From contig CAVJGK010000001.1 of the NCBI GenBank assembly GCA_963648895.1, positions 1-64,000 on the forward strand: DNA of 64,000 nt, written 5' to 3'. Both the position numbers and the translations under genes were made by a program. The notes under the pieces were generated by a model. That model did not search any database. It was not told where the DNA came from and saw only the letters and a program-made list of their open reading frames with translations. The DNA is from UBA3210 sp963648895 (GTDB lineage Bacteria; Bacillota_I; Bacilli_A; RFN20; CAG-449). Position 1 is the first letter of the stretch. Every line of letters begins with the position of its first letter. Below, piece by piece: positions 18,630 to 27,394 of this stretch.

Positions 18630-19391
18630 TTATTTCTTTAATTTACTAAAATGATATTGGATTGTACGTAGCGTACATTTATATTCTGTTGTGCATCTTT
18701 GTAATGCTTCTTTATGTGAGCAACCTTCTACACAAAACACTTGATACATCGCTAATAATTCTTCATTAATAATTTTCTTATTTCTATGATTTGTTTTCTT
18801 TATTCCAAACTGTTGGTAGTAGCGTAAGATTGTTCCTTCGCTATAACCTAGAATTTCAGCAATTTGTTTTAAGGTCTTACCTTCTGAATTAAATTTTAAT
18901 AAATCTTCTTTTGTAATCTGTTTTTGCTTAGGTTTAGCAATATTATTATGTTTTAAGAATTTTCCTAAAGCACTTATATTACAGTTTAGCAATTTAGAAA
19001 TTTCTTCTTGGGTTTTACCTTCAACCAGATACCATTGCTTTACTTGCTCAACATCAAATTGTTTAGATTTTTTTAATTTAGTTAATTCAGAAAATTCACA
19101 ATGCTCACCACCAGATGTTAAATTAAATCCAAGATCATGCTCAGTAGTTCTATATTTTTTAATTAATTCTTGCTCTTTCAAGCATGCTTCTTCTTTTGTT
19201 AAATTTTCATAAAGAATTTCATGCTTGAAAGCATCTCAACCATACTTTAAAATCGTATTATTGAAATAAGAATTATGCCTGTATCCTTTTCCGTTTGCTC
19301 AACGTTCTACAGGATACTTTCTACAAGTGATACCGAAGTATTTTCTTCCGTCCTGCTTTAAAGTATGACAATATAAGTAATACCTAGGCAT
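18630..19391 (-). CDS. GIY-YIG homing endonuclease with two in-frame UGA codons
   Basis: 253 aa. N-terminal GIY-YIG nuclease: YYLYCHTLKQDGRKYFGIT, then ER-x-ANGKGYRHNSYFNNTILKYG-x-DAFKHEIL and a Glu-rich NLTSGGEH end. The x positions are TGA (19299-19301, 19236-19238). This family has RW-NG and YGW at precisely these positions, the strongest evidence for UGA = Trp. Helix-turn-helix repeats follow (KTQEEISKLLNCN, KTLKQIAEILGYS). It overlaps recA by TAATG, so it is a free-standing mobile endonuclease. Confidence 0.92.
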
Positions 19392-20425
19392 TACATTATA
19401 ACTTCACCTGTATCAGGATCAACCTCGTACTCAGGTTCCAACTCAACACCATTTAGTTTTGCAACTACCTTTGATTTTAAATCTTCTGCTGCTTCTGGAT
19501 GATCCTCGTAGTATGCTTTGATACCTTCTTTACCTTGGCAACGACATTGTTCGTCATGAGATGTAAACCAGCTTCCTGACTTTTGAATTAAGTCGTACTC
19601 TAACGCTAAATCAATAACTTCATCCTTTGCACTGAACCCTTGTCCGAATATTAATGGCACATTAGCAGTCTTCATTGGTACATTAATCTTATTCTTAACA
19701 ATTTTAATCTTTACATTATTACCGATTACTTGCTCGCCTTGCTTAATAGCAGTAGTTTTTCTTAATTCAATTCTTTGAGATGCAAAGAACTTTAATGCTC
19801 TACCACCACTTGTAGTTTCAGAGGGTCCCATTGAGAATCCAGTAGAAACTTTTTCTCTAATTTGGTTAATAAAGATTACTGCACAATTCTTTTCATTTAA
19901 TGTACCTGTAACTTTTCTCATACACTTACTCATTAAACGAGCAACAACACCAATTGTTTGATCACTCATTTCGCCATCTAATTCTACTTGGGGTGCTAAC
20001 GCTGCAACTGAGTCTACAATAATTAAATTTACTTCGCTTGATTGAGCAAGCATATCAACGATATCCAATGCTTGTTCTGCTGATGATGGTTGTGTAAATA
20101 GCATTGCATCAGTATCTACGCCTAATTTTCTAGCATAAGCAACATCTAAAGCATTTTCTACATCTACATAAGCAACTACACCACCTGTTTTTTGACATTC
20201 AGCAGCAAATTGTAATGCTAATGTTGTTTTACCTGAGGATTCTGGGGCATAGATTTCTGTAATCCTTCCATAACCAATGCCTCCACCTAATGCTTTATCA
20301 ATTAGTAATGACCCACTAGATAGCAAATTTTGAACAATAGGTGGTTGTTCCCCTAATGTCATAATAGTTCCAGCACCAAATTTTTTGTTAATCGCTTTTA
20401 AAGCGTCATCTAAACCTTTTGCCAT
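19391..20425 (-). CDS. recA: RecA recombinase
   Basis: 344 aa, near full bacterial length. Walker A is APESSGKTT, Walker B LIIVDSVAALAP, and the L2-loop region INQIREKVSTGFSMGPSETTSGGRALKF is well kept. Early KFGAGTIM and the following LLSSGSLLIDKALGGGIGYGRI are typical. It drives strand exchange in phage recombination and repair. The C-terminus has an extra Cys-rich and acidic tail. Downstream is the GIY-YIG gene, upstream an HNH gene with its own terminator. Confidence 0.95.
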   Translation of the reverse strand: MAKGLDDALKAINKKFGAGTIMTLGEQPPIVQNLLSSGSLLIDKALGGGIGYGRITEIYAPESSGKTTLALQFAAECQKTGGVVAYVDVENALDVAYARKLGVDTDAMLFTQPSSAEQALDIVDMLAQSSEVNLIIVDSVAALAPQVELDGEMSDQTIGVVARLMSKCMRKVTGTLNEKNCAVIFINQIREKVSTGFSMGPSETTSGGRALKFFASQRIELRKTTAIKQGEQVIGNNVKIKIVKNKINVPMKTANVPLIFGQGFSAKDEVIDLALEYDLIQKSGSWFTSHDEQCRCQGKEGIKAYYEDHPEAAEDLKSKVVAKLNGVELEPEYEVDPDTGEVIM

Positions 20426-20458
20426 TTATTTTTCTCCTTTTTACCTTATTATTATAAT

Positions 20459-20486
20459 AAAAAAGACTAGTTATGTAAACTAGTCT
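20459..20486 (-). terminator. terminator hairpin carrying the recA -35 box
   Basis: On the minus strand AGACTAGTT-TACAT-AACTAGTCT then TTTTTT. Its loop and arm contain GTTTAC at 20474-20479, about 18 bp before TATAAT (20450-20455), upstream of recA. So the stop of the HNH gene and the recA promoter share the same DNA. Confidence 0.65.
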
Positions 20487-20806
20487 AAATAATTTTGTCC
20501 AAATCTTTTTATAAAATCTTCAGTTGTTTTATTGTAATAAGACATCCATTTTTTCTGTGCCATTTGTTTAAACCTGAGATCAAGTTCTTTATTATTATGA
20601 ACTGCGACATTAGACATATTGTGATGTAAACTACATAGTGGTAAAATCATTCCATCTTCTTTAGATTTTTTTCTATTTGCAGTTCCGTAGAATACTTCAT
20701 GTAGTGCTACATTTCTATCTGAACCACAAATATAGCATTGGTCTAAATAAGGAACTAAAATAGAATATCTTTCGGAATCTTTAATTAAATCTTTTTTTCC
20801 TGCCAT
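20480..20806 (-). CDS. HNH-like zinc nuclease
   Basis: 108 aa. QCYICGSDRNVALHEVFYGTANR...GMILPLCSLHHNMSNVAVHNNKELD fits the compact DUF968/HNH type: CxxC and CxxHH ligands with a central His. Such enzymes, including the RecA-dependent nuclease Ref, act in recombination. Being next to recA fits, but the function is inferred. It starts at ATG 20806, overlapping the stop of the 1073-aa gene upstream. Confidence 0.7.
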   Translation of the reverse strand: MAGKKDLIKDSERYSILVPYLDQCYICGSDRNVALHEVFYGTANRKKSKEDGMILPLCSLHHNMSNVAVHNNKELDLRFKQMAQKKWMSYYNKTTEDFIKRFGQNYLD

Positions 20807-23800
20807 TACTTTGCCACTACCGCCAATTTGTTATTTTTAAACATACCACTGGCGCCATCTAAACCTATGTTATAACTAAACATATACTCATGGTTTTCCC
20901 CTGTTACCCACTTAGCTTTAAATTTAAATTCACCAGTTTCAAATTTAGGGAAAGCATATACTTGGACTAAACTACCATAGGATAACCTAAATAAAATATT
21001 TACTTGGTCTATAATAACTGAATTATTTATAAGTGTAACTAATACTGTGCCTAGGCATCTAACTACATATTTTTCTAAATGCTCTTCATAACGTTTATCT
21101 GGAAGATTAAGTTTTGCACTTCCGCTGTAACCACTTAAAATACTATTGCACGCTTCTCTTAAAACTAAACATTTATTCATATTTAATTTGCCTGTAAGAC
21201 ATTCACTAATTGTTTTAAATTCAGAATGTCTATCTAATTCAGCTGACCATTTAGGACCATTACCTTTAACGATATCAACCATTACTTCTGCTAAAAAAGA
21301 ATAACCATCATCTACACCTTTACTTAAGTATTCTTTCATAAACCAAGAACTAAAATTAATTCCTTCTGCTAAGCTAGAGTCTGTAAATCCTTTATTTAAT
21401 AAATCTCTAATAGATTCAAACATTGAAACACTAGAAGGTCTTGCGCCAGTTTTAGTTTTAGCTGAAACTCTAATTTCAGGTAATTTTGCAGGAATAATAG
21501 TATAATCAATTAATCTTTCATTTGATTTAGAAGGATATTGTACATAAGTAGATTGTGATAATGCTTGCGAAATAACAGTAGCAAATGCAGTTGCACCATA
21601 TATTTCAGCATAATCAACTTCTAAACCGCTCTTTATTAGTTTAAACTTATCAGGATCTATACTATTAACTGCGTTTTTAATTTCGTCTGAAACAAACTCA
21701 AAGTCAATATCATTTGATTCGCCACTCATTAAATTATCGTATAAAGCAGATAATGAGCTTGAGCTTACTTTTTGAACTGACTCATTTGCAAGTAGTTTTA
21801 AGAAGTCATTTATTTCTTCATCTTTTTGGTAATCAATATAATTTGCCATCTTATTGTATTCTATTGATTTACCATTAATGTTGGTCATTAATTTTACAGG
21901 AGTTAATTCTTTAGAAATTTTATTTGAGACAACAATATAGTAATCAATACCGTCTAATAAAATTTTAAATGAATTAAATTTTCCAGATGCTTCTGAGTGT
22001 TGACTGTACTCTATAAAACTATAAGGATAATCTAATGAAATATTTTTCAGAATATCTTCAACTTTTGCAACAACTTGCTCTGGATTATTTACAGTAATTT
22101 TAATTCTAAATAATTGAGCTGGATGTCGTACATTGGATTTACCCATAAGTTCAACACCATCAATTTTTAATACTTCATCTATAATTTGATTTCTAATCCT
22201 ATTTATGTCAGTATGACTTAAATCTTCATTAAGTGCATTTAGTCCTAAACCTTTTCTAGTATCATTGAATAATTGTTTTGCTTTTTCTCCTTCAAAAGGA
22301 ATTATTGCTTCAAATTCTTCAAAATTACCCTCGCTTGCTAATTGGCGCGCTTTAGATGCAGAAATAGTTTCAATCTTATCACCACTTTCTTCATCCCTAG
22401 TACCCGCAGAAACAAAGTTGATGGAATTATAAGAATAATTTATTTTTCCAGACTTATCTGGTTTATCATTATAAGCTAATAATACTTTATCAGTAGAATA
22501 CTGTCCTTGTAATCTATCTGAACCACAAACATAGATAATATCTGTGTATTCATTATTTAATTCTTCTAATACATTTACTAACGTTTTTGCAGGAGAATTA
22601 ACAACATCTATATGTTTAAATGCTTCTTGACAATACTTTAATTTAGTATCATAATCTAAAGGATTTTTCTTTTTGTCACAAGAATGACTTAAAAATAACA
22701 ATGGATCAGCATTATTTTTCATTGCTTCAAGCTCTAGGGTTTTTACTAATTGTAAATGTCCTAGAGTTGGCGGATTTAACCTACCAAAAGCAACAACTGC
22801 AGTCTTTTTAGGTTTTCCTAATTTTTCATTTAGTTCTTCGCTAAAACCTCTAACAAAATCATCTGATCTATTTGCATTAGAAAAAGTTGATCGATCGACT
22901 AATTTTACGACATTTCCATCTTGATCACTCATAGCGCTACCTTCACCGTCAGTGGGAATATAACCACGAGATAATGAGTTAAAGAAAGTATTAAAATCAC
23001 CTTTCTTAGGAAATAACTTTAACATTTCCATTTTAATTTCTGCTGCAGTATTTAAGCATTCTACTAAAGTTCTTAATACGTCTCTATCATTATGTATTAA
23101 ATCATCTAAATTGAGCAATGCTAAGTCATAAGTTGATTTAGCTTTTTCTTTTCCTTTATCTGTTTTTAAAGTAGCTTGCTTTTTATCATATTCATTTAAT
23201 AAGCGCCCTGCTACAAAATTATGTAAATCTTCTTCAAAAGTGTTTAAATCTAAAGTAATAACTGCTTTATCAGAAATATATTTATTTTCAAATAAATTCC
23301 AATACTTAATAAAAATTGGATTATTTAATAATTCTTCATAAACAGGATTATTTTCTAATTGCCCTTTAAAGTATTTAAACTTTTCAGCTAACATTGTAAT
23401 TGAATCTAGTTTAGCGGTAGGTTTATTTAAAGTAGGAGTCATTATATAAGTATCTCTAGAAACATTTTTAAGTCTATTTAAGTTAACTTTGAATGATTGC
23501 CTTTTAGAATCAAGATTTCCTGTGTAAATAGTATGGAAACAAATTCCAAAAGTGGAATTAACTATTTTTTCATACGCAGGTGATAACTCATTAACGGCAT
23601 AAATAATCTTATTAGGTTGGAAAGTAATATATTCTGTACCTAAAATGCTTAATTGTTTTAACGTGTTATCTGTGTATAAGCAATCACCTTGCCATGCTTC
23701 TCCATATGGAATTGAAATAGCTAAATCAAGACAGTGTAATAACTTATCACACATATCTTTACGGTCACCATACTTATCTATAATATCAGCTCTAGAACTT

Positions 23801-24027
23801 AATACATTATTAGCATTCTTAGTAAAAGACTTAAGGCAAATAGAATTATCTGGATATCCTTCAAAATGACTCCACATAAAAACACTTGGAGCGCCATCAA
23901 CCTTATAAGTATAATTGATAGAATCATCTAACATATTATCAATTTTGTATTCTAGTTCATCTAACCCTTCTTGTCCAAAAAGTACTAAATCTTCAAAATG
24001 GGTCATATGAGTATTAAGTCTTGTCAT
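20806..24027 (-). CDS. fusion of ligase-like and cytidylyltransferase-like domains
   Basis: 1073 aa from ATG 24027 (behind TTGGAGG; the longer reading includes the ribosome site). Residues about 30-300 hold YTYKVDGAPSVF, a KxDG nucleotidyltransferase-ligase-like motif, and GEAWQGDCL. Residues about 380-580 are a cytidylyltransferase-like fold: GRLNPPTLGHLQ and ISASKARQLA, as in NMN or pantetheine adenylyltransferases. The C-terminal 500 aa are unknown. Similar large proteins are seen in big phages. Role unknown. No TGA inside. Confidence 0.65.
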   Translation of the reverse strand: MTRLNTHMTHFEDLVLFGQEGLDELEYKIDNMLDDSINYTYKVDGAPSVFMWSHFEGYPDNSICLKSFTKNANNVLSSRADIIDKYGDRKDMCDKLLHCLDLAISIPYGEAWQGDCLYTDNTLKQLSILGTEYITFQPNKIIYAVNELSPAYEKIVNSTFGICFHTIYTGNLDSKRQSFKVNLNRLKNVSRDTYIMTPTLNKPTAKLDSITMLAEKFKYFKGQLENNPVYEELLNNPIFIKYWNLFENKYISDKAVITLDLNTFEEDLHNFVAGRLLNEYDKKQATLKTDKGKEKAKSTYDLALLNLDDLIHNDRDVLRTLVECLNTAAEIKMEMLKLFPKKGDFNTFFNSLSRGYIPTDGEGSAMSDQDGNVVKLVDRSTFSNANRSDDFVRGFSEELNEKLGKPKKTAVVAFGRLNPPTLGHLQLVKTLELEAMKNNADPLLFLSHSCDKKKNPLDYDTKLKYCQEAFKHIDVVNSPAKTLVNVLEELNNEYTDIIYVCGSDRLQGQYSTDKVLLAYNDKPDKSGKINYSYNSINFVSAGTRDEESGDKIETISASKARQLASEGNFEEFEAIIPFEGEKAKQLFNDTRKGLGLNALNEDLSHTDINRIRNQIIDEVLKIDGVELMGKSNVRHPAQLFRIKITVNNPEQVVAKVEDILKNISLDYPYSFIEYSQHSEASGKFNSFKILLDGIDYYIVVSNKISKELTPVKLMTNINGKSIEYNKMANYIDYQKDEEINDFLKLLANESVQKVSSSSLSALYDNLMSGESNDIDFEFVSDEIKNAVNSIDPDKFKLIKSGLEVDYAEIYGATAFATVISQALSQSTYVQYPSKSNERLIDYTIIPAKLPEIRVSAKTKTGARPSSVSMFESIRDLLNKGFTDSSLAEGINFSSWFMKEYLSKGVDDGYSFLAEVMVDIVKGNGPKWSAELDRHSEFKTISECLTGKLNMNKCLVLREACNSILSGYSGSAKLNLPDKRYEEHLEKYVVRCLGTVLVTLINNSVIIDQVNILFRLSYGSLVQVYAFPKFETGEFKFKAKWVTGENHEYMFSYNIGLDGASGMFKNNKLAVVAK

Positions 24028-24052
24028 AGTAATACCTCCAACAGTCATTAAT

Positions 24053-24081
24053 ATTATACACTATTTTCTATAAAAGTAAAC
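24053..24081 (-). promoter_or_regulatory. sigma-70-like promoter of the 1073-aa gene
   Basis: GTTTAC (24076-24081) and TATAAT (24053-24058), with 17 bp spacing. The start codon is about 26 nt downstream. It lies right beside the palindrome array at 24086-24172, so it could be controlled by it. Confidence 0.7.
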
Positions 24082-24085
24082 CCTT

Positions 24086-24172
24086 TTTACATGTAAACTA
24101 TCTTTACATAGATGTAAACTTTTTTTACATAGACGTAAAGAATCTTTACATGGATGTAAACTATCTTTACAC
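24086..24172. promoter_or_regulatory. phased array of TTTACAT/ATGTAAA palindromes
   Basis: Four palindromes at 24086-24097, 24103-24118, 24124-24139 and 24145-24160, plus a half site at 24166-24172. Each has TTTACA and TGTAAA (or CGTAAA) arms around 0 to 4 bp. Centres are 19, 21 and 21 bp apart, about two helical turns, so a protein would sit on one face. It could be an operator or a replication iteron array. It lies upstream of the promoter at 24053. Confidence 0.6.
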
Positions 24173-24331
24173 AATAATATAGAATATATAATAGATAAAT
24201 ACTAAAGAAGATAATATAGAAGTTTTTTTTGCGCCGTAGGCATATAAAAATTTTAGTATAAATAAAACTCTTACAATGTAAGAGTTAATACATAAGAAGA
24301 GAAAGAAGAGAAGAAGCGCCCAGGGTAAAAG

Positions 24332-24355
24332 AAAAACTGCTGAATAGCAGTTTTT
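24332..24355 (-). terminator. terminator after the 24.5-26.7 kb cluster
   Basis: AAAAACTGCT-GAAT-AGCAGTTTTT, symmetrical so it works both ways. It follows the last gene (24468) and a relic. The stretch 24173-24331 has no convincing gene; a 66-codon hydrophobic frame there looks spurious. Confidence 0.7.
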
Positions 24356-24367
24356 CATAATAATCAT

Positions 24368-24450
24368 TTTAAAGTACCATATTCGAACGTTTTCTATTTT
24401 GAGTATAATTTATCACCCAATCTGTAAACGTGTCCCAGAATTGATTTATT
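24368..24450 (-). pseudogene. gene relic downstream of 24468
   Basis: A start-less frame reading INQFWDTFTDWVINYTQNRKRSNMVL ends at TAA. It is in frame with the gene at 24468 but separated from it by TAG and TAA. Its 3' sequence, GAATATGGTACTTTAAAA, recurs at about 228-245 behind the decayed gene at 267-443, so both are likely remains of one gene. Confidence 0.4.
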
Positions 24451-24467
24451 TAGATGTGGGATATGCT

Positions 24468-24890
24468 CTAACTTCTTTCGTGTAGGTCTAAACCCTTTAG
24501 AATCAAAATTACATCAGTATCAGGTGCTTTCATACTCACTAATTTAATCGTGCCATCACCCGTAATTAAAGTAGTAATATATGCTCTATTTTTTATTTGT
24601 GTCTTATAGGCAATTTCAGTATCTTCTATTGGATTTACCCTGATATCCCACACAGGTGCGTCTGTCTCTTTTACATATTGTAAATCTTCATAATCTTCTT
24701 TGGTAAGGTCACAGACAAAATAGTCACCTTCTTCATACCATTTATTTTGGGCAATAGAAAAGGTATCTATTTCTTTTCTAGCATAAGTATCATAGATAAC
24801 TTGTTTATAGTTATCTTTATGTGCAAGAGGATATATTTCGATATCTCCTCACTCTTGATTTAATAAAATTACGTCTTTTCTTTCTGCCAT
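24468..24890 (-). CDS. hypothetical protein with in-frame UGA
   Basis: 140 aa from ATG 24890. TGA at 24849-24851 (codon 14, NQE-x-GDIEIYP) must be read through to reach the ATG. The rest is acidic and aromatic: NKWYEEGDYFVCDLTKEDYEDLQ. It ends in TAG. The only nearby ATG without the UGA would remove 79 residues. No family recognised. Confidence 0.55.
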
Positions 24891-24891
24891 A

Positions 24892-25187
24892 TTATTCCAT
24901 TAATTTCTTAAGTGCTTGGTCCAGTGTATCTGCTTCGCAAAATTCAGCGCAGTTAATCCAGACTGACACCTGCTTTGCATCCGCTACGTATTCTGCCATG
25001 TTTCGTATATATATATATTTATAGTTATATTTCTTTGTCTCGTATAGGAATAATGTAGGTAGGAGTCGACGTATTTTTCTATAAAATTGAATCCAAGTTC
25101 GTGCAAAGCAGTTATTTCTTCTTCTACCTGATGTTTTTCTTCATCAGTGCGTAAATTTCCTACAAATCTAAGTTCATATTTATTCAT
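24892..25187 (-). pseudogene. expanded-family gene, frame broken at a (TA)6 tract
   Basis: Begins MNKYELRFVGNLRTDEEK with HQVEEEITALHELGFNF, the family hallmark. At the TA repeat (25005-25016) the frame goes off. Loss of one TA unit joins INIYIRNMAEYVADAKQVSV to WINCAEFC and ends LDQALKKLME, exactly the pattern of intact relatives (IVIRVRN, VWINGTHFC). So this is a subtype A member (WINGxxFC) that a repeat change would switch on. Confidence 0.7.
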
Positions 25188-25188
25188 A

Positions 25189-25743
25189 TTATTCCATTAC
25201 CTTTTCTAAAAGTGCATCTAAATCGCGATCATTAAATCTAAACTCTTGGGCGGGATGCGGGATAAAAACCTTTGCAATCCACTTAGGGTCAGAAAGACAC
25301 TTTGGTGCTCTAATTTGCATTCTTAATGACGCATTAAAATCTTTGGTGTACATAGGACCGTCATTAGATCTTTCAGTAGTCTCAAAACCGAGCTCCAATA
25401 GAGCTTTTTTACCTTCAGCATGCTCGGTTACTATCTGAGAAAATTGCTGAATGGCAGGCTCCACACTAGAAATACTGTCGCGAATTTGTTGTAAAATTTC
25501 TTTACTCGTCATTTGTAACCACTCAGATTTTCCTGTAGATAAGTTACCAACACGAACACTAAATGCTTCAGGCAGGTCCTGATACCAAACGATTGCCAGA
25601 AAAGCATTTGACAGAATTTGATACTCTTCCTGATCAGTACAGTATATACGCATTGCTTTGTTCCCTGATTTGTCCACTACAATATAATTTGCTAACTGTG
25701 GAAATTCTTTTAAAATTTTATCATAAAGTGCATCGAATGTCAT
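25189..25743 (-). CDS. larger member of the expanded family
   Basis: 184 aa. ATG 25743; TFDALYDKILKEFPQLANYIV resembles the larger family members at 17253, 27711 and 29595. The second half has KKALLELGFETTERS and ends LDALLEKVME, like the small members. It lies between two small family genes and overlaps neither. Function unknown. Confidence 0.5.
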   Translation of the reverse strand: MTFDALYDKILKEFPQLANYIVVDKSGNKAMRIYCTDQEEYQILSNAFLAIVWYQDLPEAFSVRVGNLSTGKSEWLQMTSKEILQQIRDSISSVEPAIQQFSQIVTEHAEGKKALLELGFETTERSNDGPMYTKDFNASLRMQIRAPKCLSDPKWIAKVFIPHPAQEFRFNDRDLDALLEKVME

Positions 25744-25745
25744 AT

Positions 25746-26042
25746 CTATTTCATTATCTCCTCCAGCATTTCTCCAAAATCTTGTCCTGCATAAATACTT
25801 TTTGAGTAATAACCACCACCAGCGTCAGTCTTAACACTAGCAGTGTATCCCACCCATTCCTCATCTAGCGTGAAATGATCAATAACAACATGTAAGCGTA
25901 TACGGGCATTAATTTCGAAATCATACCACAGGGTATTTTCATGCCCAAACCTAAAGGTAAACCCTAGGTCTGCTAATCTCTCTATATTAGCTTTAGTTGT
26001 ATTTTTTAGTTGCGCATCTGTGAATATATCTAAAAAATCCAT
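25746..26042 (-). CDS. expanded-family protein, subtype B
   Basis: 98 aa: DIFTDAQLKNTTKANIERLADLGFTF, then a beta-rich middle (LHVVIDHFTLDEEWVGYTAS) and GQDFGEMLEEIMK at the end. Subtype B is shared with 36325-36600 and 36908-37213 (NTTKANIERLxxFGF, GQNFEEMLEELI). Function unknown. Confidence 0.55.
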   Translation of the reverse strand: MDFLDIFTDAQLKNTTKANIERLADLGFTFRFGHENTLWYDFEINARIRLHVVIDHFTLDEEWVGYTASVKTDAGGGYYSKSIYAGQDFGEMLEEIMK

Positions 26043-26059
26043 TTATATAAAGTTCATAA

Positions 26060-26356
26060 TTATTTCACTACCTCCTCAAGTGCTTGGTCTAGGGCATCTT
26101 TCCAACAAAAATGAGTTCCATTAATCCAGACATGTATATGTCTGTCATACTGATAACACTCACAATTATTTATTCGTATCATTATAGGAAATGTGCGACC
26201 ATCAATTTGTAACGCTCTAAAATAATCTATGAAATATAGATCACCATATTTAAGTTTGAGTCTAAGTTCATGCAAAATAGCAATTTCTTCTTCTACTTGA
26301 GTTTTCTCTTTCTTGGTAGATAAGTTCTCTATAAATTTAAGTTCTTCTTTATTCAT
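26060..26356 (-). CDS. expanded-family protein, subtype A
   Basis: 98 aa: NKEELKFIENLSTKKEKTQVEEE, LHELRLKLKYGDLYFIDYF, then IMIRINNCECYQY and HVWINGTHFC, ending ALDQALEEVVK. It shares the full layout with 36603, 37216 and 37515: charged helix, LHELGF-like turn, IRxRN strand, VWINGxxFC, then an acidic helix. Function unknown. Confidence 0.55.
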   Translation of the reverse strand: MNKEELKFIENLSTKKEKTQVEEEIAILHELRLKLKYGDLYFIDYFRALQIDGRTFPIMIRINNCECYQYDRHIHVWINGTHFCWKDALDQALEEVVK

Positions 26357-26660
26357 CTGATTTCATTGCCTCTTGAAGCACTTGAGTTAGGTCATCGCCC
26401 TCACTAACTGTAGTAAAAAGATGCACCAATTTAATGCGAAATTTTTGCTCCGACGCTTTCTCTAAATTGTAAATATAAAGCATTATATTAGGCATTTTGA
26501 GATATTTATAGCGTATCATACTAAATAGTGTAACACTACCATCATAAACAAAACCTAGCTTATGTAAAAGGTTCATATCTTCTAGTGTTTGATCTTGCAT
26601 TTTTTTCGACTGAAATTCCTCTATAAATTTGATTTCACCTAAACTATAATTATTCTTCAT
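26349..26660 (-). CDS. expanded-family protein, subtype C, leaderless start
   Basis: 103 aa from ATG 26660, which is 6-7 nt beyond the TATAAT at 26667-26672, so its mRNA may begin at the ATG. MKNNYSLGEIKFIEEFQSKK, LHKLGFVYDGSVTL, then GDDLTQVLQEAMKSDE. The close relative at 38093-38395 has the same promoter-to-start layout. Function unknown. Confidence 0.6.
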   Translation of the reverse strand: MKNNYSLGEIKFIEEFQSKKMQDQTLEDMNLLHKLGFVYDGSVTLFSMIRYKYLKMPNIMLYIYNLEKASEQKFRIKLVHLFTTVSEGDDLTQVLQEAMKSDE

Positions 26661-26666
26661 ACATTT

Positions 26667-26696
26667 ATTATACAGCAAAAAAGAAAATATGTAAAA
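26667..26696 (-). promoter_or_regulatory. promoter with TSS at the start codon
   Basis: TATAAT at 26667-26672 and a TTTTAC-like -35 at 26691-26696 with 18 bp between. Transcription would start at about 26660, the ATG itself. It follows directly on the T-run of the terminator at 26698-26725. Confidence 0.6.
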
Positions 26697-26697
26697 T

Positions 26698-26725
26698 AAA
26701 AAAAGAGCACTTTTCCAGTGCTCTT
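26698..26725 (-). terminator. terminator after the coiled-coil gene at 26755
   Basis: AGAGCACTGG-AAAA-GTGCTCT-like hairpin followed on the minus strand by TTTTTTT. The -35 box of the next gene starts in its tail. Confidence 0.7.
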
Positions 26726-26754
26726 AATTACCCCAGAATTTATTGCGATTTTAA

Positions 26755-27036
26755 TTAAAACCAGTTCTCAAAGAACCAATCAAATAATGAATTACTGTTA
26801 TTTACAGTTGTATGGAAACTTCCATATTTCTTTAAGAACTCATCTAGCTTTGCTTTAGCGTCTTTGTATGCTTCATTAGCTTTGTTATAAGCTTCTTCAA
26901 CCTCTTTTGCTGCTTTAGCTCTTTCTTCCTTAGCAACAAGGTCTTTCTTCTTTTTTTCGTCTAAAGCTAATTCAGCTTTTTCAAGTTCTTCAGTTGTGTC
27001 ATAAACTTTATTAAGTTTTTCAGAAAAGTATTTCAT
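26755..27036 (-). CDS. coiled-coil protein
   Basis: 93 aa. Almost wholly charged helix (LEKAELALDEKKKKDLVAKEERAKAAKEVE), then a short aromatic C-terminus SLFDWFFENWF that could bind a membrane or pack in a virion. No family recognised. Followed by a terminator. Confidence 0.55.
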   Translation of the reverse strand: MKYFSEKLNKVYDTTEELEKAELALDEKKKKDLVAKEERAKAAKEVEEAYNKANEAYKDAKAKLDEFLKKYGSFHTTVNNSNSLFDWFFENWF

Positions 27037-27118
27037 TTTTTAATCCTCCTATTGATTAATTTTCAGCTGATCCTGTTCAGCTTTTATCTATATTTAAAAA
27101 TAGACACTGAGGCGCTAT

Positions 27119-27331
27119 CTATTCTAAACCCTTGATATCTTTATAATATACATAGTAGTCTTCAAAAGTATTAAATTCTTTTTTTAAATTTTTACTATTA
27201 TTATAGCATTCTAATAATTGTTCTCTACTAAAAAAATTAGGATTATTTGTACCGACTATCAATGTTTCTTTTGCCCTATTGTATACTCTTTTGTTGTCAT
27301 TCTCAATATGTCCCCATGGTGTTTTCTTCAT
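27119..27331 (-). CDS. small HNH-associated-like protein, unknown
   Basis: 70 aa: MKKTPWGHIENDNKRVYNRA, KETLIVGTNNPNFFSREQLL. GGAGG precedes the ATG by about 8 nt. The short N-terminus, with its NNPNFFSREQ, recalls small phage proteins near homing nucleases, but this is not strong. Function unknown. Confidence 0.45.
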   Translation of the reverse strand: MKKTPWGHIENDNKRVYNRAKETLIVGTNNPNFFSREQLLECYNNSKNLKKEFNTFEDYYVYYKDIKGLE

Positions 27332-27394
27332 CTAAAGTACCTCCATTTAACATAATTATAATAACGTAAATAGTTTAAATTGTAAACTATGTTT

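Noticed and set aside
24167..24367. 66-codon hydrophobic minus-strand frame
   Set aside because: It overlaps the palindrome array and terminator, has no ribosome site and looks like an AT-rich chance frame.
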